From Nanobdellota archaeon (GTDB lineage Archaea; Nanobdellota; Nanobdellia; Woesearchaeales; JAGLGH01): a DNA stretch of 15,037 nt. Positions 1 through 7,079 of the stretch are shown piece after piece. The stretch covers positions 1-15,037 of the forward strand of contig JAGLGH010000089.1 of NCBI GenBank assembly GCA_023144115.1. The letters are read 5' to 3'. The position numbers were made by a program, and so were the translations under genes. Under the pieces are notes generated by a model. The model ran no database searches. It worked only from the letters and a program-made list of their open reading frames with translations, and was not told where the DNA came from. The number at the start of each line of letters is the position of its first letter. Position 1 is the first letter of the stretch.

Positions 1-474
1 ATTATAGAATGTAAGTGTTGCAGAGTTGTTGAATGATGAATGCAAAGCAGAGGAATTTACAAAGATAATTTGGTCTTCAATTTTTATATTTGCGTCATAA
101 TCTTCACCGTCAGTATTGATTCCATAATCCTCTGCAAACATGATTTTCCCTCCTGTTTTTGCAAGAGTCATGTTTAAGACGTTTGTCAGGTTGGATTCTG
201 TTGAGAAATCTGTTGTTTCTTCATCGAAATTTGTGCATATTGGCGCGACCATGCTTTCCTGGCTGTAGCTTAATGCTGCTGTTAAATCATTTGGTTTTCC
301 AACAGTTCCATCTACAGTATTAGTGCCTGAGGTGGAACTGAACTCTGTCTGGCTTGTGCCATCATCCAAGGATATGATAATTCCTTGTATTGTGACTTCT
401 GTTGCAGATGCAGTGGTTAAGGTAGCAATTGCAATTACAAGCATGATGATTGCTGTAAAGTATTTGTTTTTCAT
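1..474 (-). CDS. Secreted protein of unknown function, C-terminus beyond the left edge
   Basis: The frame starts at ATG 474 and stays open through base 1, giving 158 residues with no stop. Residues 1-24 form a classic Sec signal peptide: MKNK, then a hydrophobic core, then a TTASA-type cleavage site. The mature part is rich in Thr, Ser, Asn and Asp, as expected of an extracellular beta-rich protein; its last visible part has several possible N-glycosylation sequons (for example NMT, NSS, NNS and NSA contexts). A strong Shine-Dalgarno (GGAGTGA) lies 5 nt before the ATG, inside the end of the upstream gene, whose TGA is only 5 nt before this start, so the two are co-transcribed and probably translationally coupled. 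I do not recognise the family. Surface or S-layer-associated protein is an inference from the signal peptide and composition. Confidence 0.8.
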   Translation of the reverse strand, partial: MKNKYFTAIIMLVIAIATLTTASATEVTIQGIIISLDDGTSQTEFSSTSGTNTVDGTVGKPNDLTAALSYSQESMVAPICTNFDEETTDFSTESNLTNVLNMTLAKTGGKIMFAEDYGINTDGEDYDANIKIEDQIIFVNSSALHSSFNNSATLTFYN

Positions 475-479
475 TCAAA

Positions 480-1331
480 TCACTCCGAACGGACACAGCG
501 GACATAGCAGTTGCCAGTCTTACCGTCGCCGTCCATGCGGCCGTAGGCCATGCTGATTTTGTACGCTTCGCCTAGGCTCTCAGTCCTAGTAGTACTTGTC
601 CAGTAGGTACTAGTTGTTGTTGACCATAATAATTTATTGTTTTGGAAATCTGAGTAGCAATGATTAGGGGTAGCAGAATCACAACTGAAATCCAACATAG
701 TTCCTGCTTCTAACCAATTCGGCAAATGCCAATCACTATGCCCGCCTAAAGACAAACCATTACAATAAGCTAATGCCTGTTCCCAATTGTAAATACCGGA
801 TGGATCGTCATACTGCCAACACAATCCGGTATGGTCATCTAATACTGTTCCTGTTCCGCAGCCATCAGATGTGTAGCTTTTGCTTGTGCTGTCTAAATCA
901 GCATCCTGGCCAGTACCAGTACAAGATATTTCAGTACCAGCAGCATTCCAGCATTTTGTCTGACCAGTATGCAGCTCCGCCCCGCCAGTAGCTGGTTCAG
1001 CAGGAGTTGTGAAATTATACAAGAAGTCTCCATAGATTGTTGAGAGGTTGTATGTGTAATCAGTTGCATAACTTAAAGTAAACTTATTGCCTGTCATTGG
1101 TATGACCATGCCTGAGGTATAGATTCCTGTTGCAGCATCTCTGGATTCAACAACTGCGCCTGCTGCTGTGTGTATAGTAACATCAACTGATGTTCCATCA
1201 GAATTGTCTATCTGGCTGATGCCTGTGAGACCTGTCAGTTCTAGTTCTATCTTTGTTTGAAAAGTAGTTGCGCTGGCTAAGCTGATGCATAACATCAAGA
1301 CTGCTGTTAAGCAGATAATTGTTTTTTTCAT
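480..1331 (-). CDS. Secreted DUF1566 (Lcl C-terminal-like) domain protein
   Basis: A 283-residue protein. Residues 1-21 are a Sec signal peptide (MKKT, hydrophobic core, LASA cleavage site). Residues 22-110 look like a beta-sandwich. Residues 121-146 carry the TGQTKCW...GTGQDAD linker typical of bacterial DUF1566 proteins. Residues 160-283 show the domain's hallmarks: LDDHTGLCWQ, WEQALAYCN, GGHSDWHLPNWLE, YWTSTT and a terminal YVRCVR. It has many cysteines, probably disulphide bonded. DUF1566/Lcl domains occur in exported, often surface-attached proteins; the precise role is unknown. The start is fixed by AGGTGA 6 nt upstream and a TATA box at 1405-1414. There is no C-terminal membrane anchor or sorting motif. 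The domain is far commoner in bacteria, so acquisition from a bacterium is plausible but untested. Confidence 0.85.
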   Translation of the reverse strand: MKKTIICLTAVLMLCISLASATTFQTKIELELTGLTGISQIDNSDGTSVDVTIHTAAGAVVESRDAATGIYTSGMVIPMTGNKFTLSYATDYTYNLSTIYGDFLYNFTTPAEPATGGAELHTGQTKCWNAAGTEISCTGTGQDADLDSTSKSYTSDGCGTGTVLDDHTGLCWQYDDPSGIYNWEQALAYCNGLSLGGHSDWHLPNWLEAGTMLDFSCDSATPNHCYSDFQNNKLLWSTTTSTYWTSTTRTESLGEAYKISMAYGRMDGDGKTGNCYVRCVRSE

Positions 1332-1404
1332 TGCATTTCACCTTTTTAATCTGATTGTGTTTCATAAATAATTTGATATGATAAACAGATATTGGAATAT
1401 CTAA

Positions 1405-1414
1405 TATATAAATA
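1405..1414 (-). promoter_or_regulatory. TATA box of the secreted-protein operon
   Basis: On the minus strand the sequence reads TATTTATATA. It lies about 75 nt before the ATG at 1331, so transcription would start near 1383 with a leader of about 50 nt. Nothing else is evident in the gene-free stretch 1332-1591. Confidence 0.5.
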
Positions 1415-1591
1415 TGCCGGTAGTGGTTTGATTTTGTATTCTAAGAGTGAACTTTGTGCCTAAAAATAGAAGGATTTCTTCAAGGGATTGAGGCAAATGA
1501 AATCGCAAGTATTTTTAGTTTGAATCTATGAATGGATCTGAGGGAGGGTGAAATATTATTTCTATGTTTGATATGCTTTGAGGAATTTCTC

Positions 1592-2059
1592 TCAGGAGAA
1601 TTCTTGATTCCAAATCTTATCTCCGATATAATGGATGTTCTTCACTGCTTTTCCTGATTCTTTTTCACTCATCTCTTCAGAGCTGAACATAGCAATACCT
1701 ACAGAAAGAGGCTTTTTGTTATTCACATCAACTACAGCAATTGGCTCGTCTTCTTCAATGCCTTCATCTATCTCTACAATGCCAGGTCTCATGATATCTG
1801 CTCCTGATATAACAAACTTCACAGCGCCCATATCAACAACAACTTTTTTCATAGCCATATTCTCAAGCAGGAATTTCAGTGTGGGTATTATCCTTTCGTT
1901 GTGGTAGAAGAAGAGTGGTTTGCTGTTCACGAAGATTATTATGAGATTGCCATAGTCTACTATCTCAACATTATCCTTTTTATTTGCCTGGAAATTGTAG
2001 CAGGCTATCTTTTCATTGAGTTCTCTGATATCAGATTTGCGCAATCTTGTTTTTTTCAT
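1592..2059 (-). CDS. PUA-domain RNA-binding protein (archaeal MCT-1/Tma20-like)
   Basis: A 155-residue protein, the usual length for archaeal PUA-domain proteins related to eukaryotic MCTS1/Tma20. The N-terminal half (1-70) is the pre-PUA region. Residues 71-150 are the PUA domain, with VVVDMGAVKFVISGADIMRP followed by GIVEID, then KPLSVGIAMFSSEEM, GKAV and IHYIGDKIW. PUA domains bind structured RNA; the eukaryotic relatives act in translation re-initiation and ribosome recycling, so a translation role is inferred. The start ATG 2059 is 12 nt after the DUF371 stop and has no clear Shine-Dalgarno, so translation probably depends on coupling. It is the last gene of a four-gene operon. Confidence 0.88.
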   Translation of the reverse strand: MKKTRLRKSDIRELNEKIACYNFQANKKDNVEIVDYGNLIIIFVNSKPLFFYHNERIIPTLKFLLENMAMKKVVVDMGAVKFVISGADIMRPGIVEIDEGIEEDEPIAVVDVNNKKPLSVGIAMFSSEEMSEKESGKAVKNIHYIGDKIWNQEFS

Positions 2060-2071
2060 TTTGAAATTGTT

Positions 2072-2470
2072 TTAATTAAAGCCTTGTATCTCAACAATCA
2101 TCTTCTGCATAGGATTTTTCATCTTATTTATAATCTTCCTTTTGATATGCATGCTTGCCTTGTCAGCCCTTGTCCCAAGAGTCCTTGGAGAATCATATTC
2201 TCCTAATCTTATGACAATCTCCTGAGCATCATTGAAATAGGGATTCACTTTTGCAGTTATCTCATCAGTCATTGCATCTACGCTTATCCTGATTTTAATA
2301 TTAGCAAATTCAAGAAGTTTTTTGATCTGGCTCAATTCAAAATCTGCGCTAACTCCTATAATGCAATTTCCATTAGAAGATAGATCCTTATCCTTGGTGA
2401 ATTCAAGCGTGGTCTTATGTGTGCCAAGAATATTCCTATGACCATAGCAAGAGAACAATACTTTTGACAT
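2072..2470 (-). CDS. DUF371 family protein
   Basis: A 132-residue protein matching the archaeal DUF371 pattern: FSCYGHRNILGTHKTTLEFT near the N-terminus, then GNCIIGVSADF, a central variable part, and VIRLGEYDSPRTLGTRADKAS followed by a basic helical end. The function of DUF371 is not known; it is a small conserved archaeal family. A longer frame could begin at a TTG at 2488, but ATG 2470 is preferred because GAGGA sits about 9 nt upstream and this start removes an 11-nt overlap with hepT. The gap to hepT is then 7 nt. It is co-transcribed with hepT upstream and the PUA gene downstream. Confidence 0.82.
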   Translation of the reverse strand: MSKVLFSCYGHRNILGTHKTTLEFTKDKDLSSNGNCIIGVSADFELSQIKKLLEFANIKIRISVDAMTDEITAKVNPYFNDAQEIVIRLGEYDSPRTLGTRADKASMHIKRKIINKMKNPMQKMIVEIQGFN

Positions 2471-2477
2471 AAATAAG

Positions 2478-2822
2478 TCAATCCTCAAAATCTTCTTTTA
2501 TTTTTAGAATTTTGTCTTTCATATCAGGTATATCATTCACTACTACATTCCATACTCTCGCAATGTTTATTCCAAAGTATGCGTGAATCAGCACGTCCCT
2601 CATACCCGCAATCTCTTTCCAAGGAAGATCAGGATGTTTATCTCTGAATCTAGAGGGTATGTTTTTCACAGCTTCCCCTATTATTTCTAATCTCCTCATG
2701 ATGGCATCCTGGAGTTGAGCATTCTCATTGAAATCTTCTTCTCCTATGCCTTTTGTATATTCTTCAATCTTAATGATGCTTTCCAGAATATCTTCAATAT
2801 AAACTGCTATATTTCTTTTCAT
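2478..2822 (-). CDS. hepT: HepT-like HEPN ribonuclease toxin (DUF86)
   Basis: A 114-residue, all-helical DUF86/HepT protein. The HEPN active-site signature R-x4-H-x-Y is intact: R75, H80 and Y82 in RDVLIHAYFG. Other family marks are RRLEIIGEAVKNIP and LPWKEIAGMRD. HepT toxins are RNases of type VII toxin-antitoxin systems, neutralised by AMP addition near the active-site Tyr by the MntA partner. Its start overlaps the mntA stop by 4 nt (ATGA), the standard arrangement of the pair. The intact motif suggests a working toxin. What is unusual is the downstream context: DUF371 and PUA genes follow within 7 and 12 nt. Confidence 0.93.
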   Translation of the reverse strand: MKRNIAVYIEDILESIIKIEEYTKGIGEEDFNENAQLQDAIMRRLEIIGEAVKNIPSRFRDKHPDLPWKEIAGMRDVLIHAYFGINIARVWNVVVNDIPDMKDKILKIKEDFED

Positions 2823-3106
2823 AAGATTGATACCTCTTCTTTTAATATATTTTGCCTGAGAAGAGACTTGATAGTACTGTATTCTACTAAGTCAACTTTC
2901 TTATCGAGAACTTCTTCTATCTCTATTTTGATTCCTACAAAATCAAGCAGGCTAAGGTTTTTGTCTAACTCAATAAGTATGTCTATATCACTCCCTTTCT
3001 TCATCTCACCTCTCACGCATGAGCCAAATAATCCTGCTCTTTTGACTTTATAGCGTTTTAAGATAGGGTTTATTTTCTGCTTGATAATCTTTATGTCATT
3101 CTTCAT
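2819..3106 (-). CDS. mntA: MntA-like minimal nucleotidyltransferase antitoxin
   Basis: A 95-residue minimal nucleotidyltransferase. The catalytic pattern is present: G28-S29 in LFGSCVRGE, then D40 and D42 in GSDIDILIEL. In characterised MntA-HepT pairs this enzyme transfers AMP to a Tyr of HepT and blocks its RNase activity. The frame could begin at GTG 3115, but ATG 3106 is preferred because AGGTG lies 6 nt upstream; the GTG itself falls within that ribosome-binding site. It is first in the operon and overlaps hepT by 4 nt. A possible TATA element (TTTAAATA) lies near 3141-3148. Confidence 0.92.
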   Translation of the reverse strand: MKNDIKIIKQKINPILKRYKVKRAGLFGSCVRGEMKKGSDIDILIELDKNLSLLDFVGIKIEIEEVLDKKVDLVEYSTIKSLLRQNILKEEVSIL

Positions 3107-3213
3107 ATTACACACCTTTTATTAAATATAGCAGAGAAATATTTAAAACTATTGTTTTTCTGTATAAGAAAGAGGGGGAAAAAGAAAAAACTAGAAAATT
3201 TCATAAATAATTT

Positions 3214-3247
3214 AAAAAAAATCTTAAGGAACTCTTTAAAGAAGTTC
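3214..3247 (-). terminator. Hairpin and oligo-T terminator
   Basis: On the minus strand GAACT and AGTTC arms (3229-3247) form a short hairpin that overlaps the stop codon of the 85-aa gene. It is followed by T8 at 3214-3221. This separates the small gene from the mntA operon. Confidence 0.55.
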
Positions 3248-3493
3248 ATCAATCTTCTTGTCTGTGCCTTGGGGCTCTGTTTGAGTCTTTGCGGTTGCTG
3301 CAAGCTCTTTTGCCTGTGCTTCAAGGTCAACGCCTAGCTCTTTGAGTGCTTTGAGATGCATCTGCATAAGAGATTCAACTATGCTCAATATCTTTGCCAT
3401 CTCTTCTCTTTCTTTTGCAAGAGTGCTTAAAGCGCCTTTATGAAATCCTATTTGTTCATCCTTATTTGTTTCCTGAACTTTTTCTTCTGCCAT
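3236..3493 (-). CDS. Small helical protein of unknown function
   Basis: An 85-residue acidic, fully helical protein with a heptad-like centre (LAKEREEMAKILSIVESLMQ) and a charged, disordered tail. I recall similar short proteins in DPANN-type genomes but cannot name a family or role. The start is well supported: AGGTGA lies 6 nt before ATG 3493 and a TATA element at 3548-3556 implies a leader of about 33 nt. It has its own terminator, so it is a single-gene unit. The long helix suggests self-association or a partner protein; no catalytic motif is visible. Confidence 0.75.
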   Translation of the reverse strand: MAEEKVQETNKDEQIGFHKGALSTLAKEREEMAKILSIVESLMQMHLKALKELGVDLEAQAKELAATAKTQTEPQGTDKKIDELL

Positions 3494-3547
3494 ATTAAAT
3501 CACCTGTGTTATATTGTATTTTTATTTATCATCTAAGAATTCAATAT

Positions 3548-3556
3548 TATTTATAA
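3548..3556 (-). promoter_or_regulatory. TATA box of the 85-aa gene
   Basis: Minus strand TTATAAATA, about 59 nt before ATG 3493. It is immediately preceded on the minus strand by the 3565-3603 inverted repeat, which would cover the BRE/upstream region. Confidence 0.5.
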
Positions 3557-3564
3557 TAGTTTTG

Positions 3565-3603
3565 GTTGGTGGTTTGATTTGTCAAAGAAAACTGACCACC
3601 AAC
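3565..3603. repeat. 9-bp perfect inverted repeat
   Basis: Arms GTTGGTGGT (3565-3573) and ACCACCAAC (3595-3603), separated by 21 nt. It lies between the flavodoxin stop (3611) and the TATA box of the next gene (3548-3556). It could be an operator for the 85-aa gene or a 3' hairpin of the flavodoxin mRNA. No T-tract follows it directly. Confidence 0.6.
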
Positions 3604-3610
3604 GGCTATA

Positions 3611-4081
3611 TCATTCTTTTTTATTCATCTTCTTGGATATTATGTCTCTGGCAAAATCCTTTGCATTCTCCAAATCTTTTTTACCTGGTCTGCCTTTATT
3701 TATTCCTCCAATAATTTTAAAAGGTCCAAAGGTATCAAATCCTTTGCAGGAAAATTCACCGGCAATATTAAAACCTTTTTTCAATAATTTGTTTCTAAGT
3801 AATCTATGATAAAACCTAACAGGGCCCATTCCTCTTGTTGAAAAAATGAACGCGTTTTTATTTTGTAATTTGGGCAGTTTATCAACAAGATTCAGCAAAG
3901 ACTTGTGATGTTTTTGAAAATAAATTCCTGACCCAAAACCGATTAAATCATATTGGGACAATTCATCTATTTTAACTTCATCTGGATTAATTAATTTTGC
4001 ATTAAGAATCCCAGCCATTGCTTTGGCTATTTTTTCAGTGTTTCCCTGATGTATTGAGATATAAATTATTAGAGTTTTCAT
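3611..4081 (-). CDS. Flavodoxin-family protein
   Basis: A 156-residue flavodoxin. The FMN phosphate-binding loop is visible as SIHQGNTEKIA (residues 9-19). The strand-loop IGFGSGIYFQKHHKSL and the motif FIFSTRGMGP follow the fold. The C-terminal GEFSCKGFDTFGPF, GGINKGRPGKKDLENAKDFA is typical of the archaeal/methanogen flavodoxin-like subfamily. The likely role is FMN-dependent electron transfer with an unknown partner. A longer frame could start at TTG 4117, overlapping the upstream gene, but ATG 4081 begins at the first core strand and has AGGA upstream. It lies 25 nt after the coiled-coil gene and may be co-transcribed with it. Confidence 0.88.
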   Translation of the reverse strand: MKTLIIYISIHQGNTEKIAKAMAGILNAKLINPDEVKIDELSQYDLIGFGSGIYFQKHHKSLLNLVDKLPKLQNKNAFIFSTRGMGPVRFYHRLLRNKLLKKGFNIAGEFSCKGFDTFGPFKIIGGINKGRPGKKDLENAKDFARDIISKKMNKKE

Positions 4082-4106
4082 AGTTTTAATCCTAAAGTAA
4101 AAAGTC

Positions 4107-5402
4107 TCACTGCCCAATATAACTCTTTATCAATGGCCTTGGCCAGCCCTGCATCTCAAATGCTTCTACAATCTGCCCTTTTGTATAGCCTTTTTCAAGA
4201 TATCTACCTATCATCTGCCGAATCATCTCATAAGTCTCTTTCTCTATGAACATCTTGCTTTCCATCTGCTGGACTCTCTTGAATCCATAAGTCATCAGGG
4301 ATTTCATCTTTACAATCTCTTCCTGCATCTGATTGATGTCTCCGGATGACACAAAAACCTCTTTAAGCTTATCCATGGCAGGAGTTGCTATTGCAGTCTC
4401 TTTTTCTTCTATTAATCCATCCAGCAGCTGCCGCATTTCCCGCGCCTTGGCTATTGCTTTTTGGTGCTCTTTCAGGACCTTCAGATTCTGATTCCTAAAT
4501 TCAGAGAATTTTTTGGCTGTCACAAGATCGTTTATGCTGCCTGCAATGCCTTCTATGGAAAGCAGCCGTTTTCCAAAGCTATCCATCACACCAGATAATT
4601 CTTCTTTTACAACTTTAATATCCTCTGTCTTAACAAGATCTGCAAACCTTACTTTCATCGTGTCAAATTCCTGTATCTGCTCCTTATATGCTTCATCAAG
4701 ATTCTCTGCCATCTCCTTAAACTTCTCAAAATCATTGAACCGTTTCTGAACCTGGATAAACATTGATTCTACCTTATTTGAATGCATCTCAACCTGCGAC
4801 TCGACTTTTTTTATGGTAGTAAGCTCCTCCCTCACTTCCTGGTTGAGCTTTATGGTATCTTCAACTCCTTTAAAGAGAGCCATCTTTGATCTTTGATCTT
4901 TAAGCTCTTTCATAATCATGGAATTTACAGATTCATTGCTTTCTATCTTGCCAGTTATTGCTTCTATCCTCATATCAATTTTGCTTATTTCTTTAAGAAT
5001 CTTATCAGGCTCAAGCTGGGACATGATTTCATTTGTTCTTGCGCTTTTAACTTCAAGCTCTGAGAATTCCTGCTCCTGGCTGACGACCATATTCCTTAAT
5101 TCGCCAATCTGCTCACTTATGGTGCTCAATCTTTCATTGAACATGCCCCTCATCTGGCTCAATGCTTCCATCCGAGAATTTAATTTTTCAATTTCTATGC
5201 TTACTACAGGTGAAATTGCCTGCGCAGCTGAAGGCTTTTTTTCTTTTTTTTTCGGCTTCTTTTCTTTTTTCTCCTTAGAGACAACTTCTTCTTCCAAAGG
5301 AGGCAGGCCTAATGGAGATTCTTGATTCTGCTCTTTAATTACATCTTCTGATTCTTTATCAGAACTCTTTTTCCCTTTCTTTTTTTTCTTTAAAAATGCC
5401 AT
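4107..5402 (-). CDS. Long coiled-coil protein with basic N-terminus
   Basis: A 431-residue protein. Residues 1-60 are lysine-rich, with repeated K runs (LKKKKKGKK, KEKKEKKPKKKEKKPS) interrupted by an acidic, disordered linker. About residues 65-375 are nearly continuous heptad coiled coil. The C-terminal 45 residues form a small helical domain (YEMIRQMIGRYLEKGYTKGQ, then EAFEMQGWP) of a kind I associate with DPANN membrane or cytoskeletal-like proteins. No catalytic motif and no membrane segment are present. The basic head could bind nucleic acid or lipid; a structural or tethering role is inference only. ATG 5402 has no Shine-Dalgarno, but a TATA-like element on the minus strand (5419-5429) lies about 22 nt upstream, so it may have its own leaderless start inside the short gap after the archaeosortase gene. 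Confidence 0.8.
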   Translation of the reverse strand: MAFLKKKKKGKKSSDKESEDVIKEQNQESPLGLPPLEEEVVSKEKKEKKPKKKEKKPSAAQAISPVVSIEIEKLNSRMEALSQMRGMFNERLSTISEQIGELRNMVVSQEQEFSELEVKSARTNEIMSQLEPDKILKEISKIDMRIEAITGKIESNESVNSMIMKELKDQRSKMALFKGVEDTIKLNQEVREELTTIKKVESQVEMHSNKVESMFIQVQKRFNDFEKFKEMAENLDEAYKEQIQEFDTMKVRFADLVKTEDIKVVKEELSGVMDSFGKRLLSIEGIAGSINDLVTAKKFSEFRNQNLKVLKEHQKAIAKAREMRQLLDGLIEEKETAIATPAMDKLKEVFVSSGDINQMQEEIVKMKSLMTYGFKRVQQMESKMFIEKETYEMIRQMIGRYLEKGYTKGQIVEAFEMQGWPRPLIKSYIGQ

Positions 5403-5435
5403 TTTTCTGCAGACAGGCTATAATATTTAGCTGAT

Positions 5436-6455
5436 TTACTTGCCTTTGCTTTTTGATGTTTTTAAACTTTGCGCTTGTTTGCTATTTTTTGCATAATTTC
5501 CTGCAGCCATCATCATAGGATATATAAAATACAAGAAGACAAGCATATATACAACAAATAAAATCCAGCCGAGGTTTGTATGGAAAAGAGACATAGCAAG
5601 AGCAGGATTTGATATGCCTACAAGGAAAAGCAGATATATCCTGATTATAGTCATCAGATACATTCCTGCAATCCCAAGCAGGAAATAAGGCAATATCCTG
5701 CTCTTATTTAAGTTATTTAAATCATATATAACCATCAGCAGGAATATTGAAGTGAACATTGCCATGGATTCTATACCTGAACAAGGAGGACCGATTGCTG
5801 CGCTGAATCCGTTTATGCCCATTGTAAAATCATTAAAATATATATCAGGACTTTTCATGGTTAGCCTGAATATCAACATAACTGCATTGCCAACCATTGA
5901 TGAAAAAAATGCCCATGATGAGCGCAGCAGCATAGCAAAAGAAAAGAAACATAAGCTTACCACAACAGAAATTATTATCTCCTTATGAAACTTCTTTATA
6001 GCAAAAGCATTGAATACAGCCAAAGCAAAGAAGATTGCTGCTGCTATAGCAAGCAGGTACTCTATTAAGACCACTATATAGATACTGCTGCTTAAGAAAA
6101 GTGTATTGGTAAAATATTTGAGAAATATTTTAAATGAGTAAAAGACTAGTCCAATGTAGCCAAAAAGCAGGGTCTGTCTCCAGCTTTGAGAATATGATTG
6201 CATCTCCTGCAGCTTATGTCGGCTGTATAATAGAAAAATCACTATTATTCCAAGGTATATGAATTCCATATAGAAATAATTAATAGTATATATTACACCA
6301 CCGCCAAGCATATTGACAATAGTTTTTGCAAGAAAAGGAAGAGCAAGGCAAAGAAGAGCTGCAAAGATAATGATTCTCAAGATTAAAGATTGTAGTCCTT
6401 TGCTGACTTTGTTATCCAGATGATTTTTAAGATAATCGAGTTTAGGAACAGCCAT
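5436..6455 (-). CDS. Archaeosortase/exosortase-family membrane cysteine protease-transpeptidase
   Basis: A 339-residue multi-pass membrane protein with about eight hydrophobic segments. The exosortase/archaeosortase catalytic set is visible: C225 in GPPCSGIESM, R272 in MTIIRIYLLF and H292 in SLFHTNLGW. These enzymes cleave C-terminal sorting signals of surface proteins and are thought to attach them to a lipid. The chosen start is ATG 6455, because a TATA box (6479-6487, minus strand) is centred about 28 nt upstream, giving a leaderless mRNA; the frame could extend to 6596, but that extra segment lies across the promoter. The C-terminus is basic and cytoplasmic. No substrate carrying a recognisable sorting signal is visible in the window. 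Confidence 0.88.
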   Translation of the reverse strand: MAVPKLDYLKNHLDNKVSKGLQSLILRIIIFAALLCLALPFLAKTIVNMLGGGVIYTINYFYMEFIYLGIIVIFLLYSRHKLQEMQSYSQSWRQTLLFGYIGLVFYSFKIFLKYFTNTLFLSSSIYIVVLIEYLLAIAAAIFFALAVFNAFAIKKFHKEIIISVVVSLCFFSFAMLLRSSWAFFSSMVGNAVMLIFRLTMKSPDIYFNDFTMGINGFSAAIGPPCSGIESMAMFTSIFLLMVIYDLNNLNKSRILPYFLLGIAGMYLMTIIRIYLLFLVGISNPALAMSLFHTNLGWILFVVYMLVFLYFIYPMMMAAGNYAKNSKQAQSLKTSKSKGK

Positions 6456-6478
6456 ATCAATCAAGATTAAATCTGGAT

Positions 6479-6487
6479 TATATAAAC
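6479..6487 (-). promoter_or_regulatory. TATA box for the archaeosortase gene
   Basis: Minus strand TTTATATAA centred about 28 nt before ATG 6455. This spacing predicts a leaderless transcript and decides the start codon. Confidence 0.65.
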
Positions 6488-6575
6488 ATTTTGGATTTTG
6501 TAAGGGATTTGATTTTATGAAAAAATCAAATCCTGAATGCCTGATTAGAATAAATAAATAGTGTGGTGAGAATTT

Positions 6576-6614
6576 AAAAAAAATGAAAGTAAACAAAAAA
6601 AGAAAAGAAAAAAA
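6576..6614 (-). terminator. Multiple oligo-T terminator of rps15
   Basis: On the minus strand, just after the rps15 stop, T runs of 7, 7 and 8 occur at 6608-6614, 6595-6601 and 6576-6583. Archaeal RNA polymerase terminates at such runs without a hairpin. Confidence 0.7.
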
Positions 6615-6623
6615 GTTAAATAT

Positions 6624-7079
6624 CTAATCCAGCAGCAATGCAATCCTATTTGGGTCGTATTTCCAGTCAACAGGAAGTTTCTTTGCCTTCTTATAATAAC
6701 CAATCAGCCTTCTTATTTTTGACTCAGTAAGCTGGTAGCCTCTCAATGCGCCTTTGTCCTGCTTATGAGACTCAATGTGTTTTCTTACTGATATGCTTTT
6801 CTTTATCAGAGCCATAAGATCTTCAGGAATTGATGATAAAAGTTCCCTTGCCTGAAGAATCTCTGTGATTCTTTTTTTTGTGATTGTCCTTGTATCCGGA
6901 ACTCCATAGGAATCCTTCAGTATTGTGCCAATCATTGACGGGCTGTGGCCTGCCTTCGCGAGCTTTATCACAAGCATCTCCACTTCTTTTGCTTTATATC
7001 TTATCCATGCAGGAACAGTCTTTTTTATAGGTTTTGTGGAACCTGACTTTCCATGCTTTCTTGAATACATCCTTGCCAT
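6624..7079 (-). CDS. rps15: Ribosomal protein S15 (uS15), archaeal type
   Basis: A 151-residue small-subunit protein of the archaeal/eukaryotic uS15 form, about 60 residues longer at the N-terminus than bacterial S15. The N-terminal extension has ARMYSRKHGKSGSTKP and PAWI; the middle has KAGHSPSMIGTILKDSYGVP (family-specific); the S15 core holds SVRKHIESHKQDKGALRGY (residue pattern for 16S rRNA helix binding) and RRLIGYYKKAKKLPVDWKYDP. It binds the central domain of 16S rRNA. GAGGT lies about 8 nt before ATG 7079. A palindromic hairpin (TATGC/GCATA, 7095-7108) sits directly upstream in the leader or promoter, a possible control element. Confidence 0.97.
   Translation of the reverse strand: MARMYSRKHGKSGSTKPIKKTVPAWIRYKAKEVEMLVIKLAKAGHSPSMIGTILKDSYGVPDTRTITKKRITEILQARELLSSIPEDLMALIKKSISVRKHIESHKQDKGALRGYQLTESKIRRLIGYYKKAKKLPVDWKYDPNRIALLLD

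Noticed and set aside
3103..3330. 75-codon minus-strand frame overlapping the 85-aa gene and the mntA start
   Set aside because: Its composition is low-complexity Phe/Lys, it spans a terminator and promoter, and it conflicts with two well-supported genes.
4918..5325. 135-codon plus-strand frame opposite the coiled-coil gene
   Set aside because: It is a mirror of heptad coding (Ser/Leu-rich), the usual antisense artefact of coiled-coil genes.
6456..6596. N-terminal extension of the archaeosortase from 6596
   Set aside because: The segment contains the TATA box that sets a leaderless start at 6455 and is not typical of the family.
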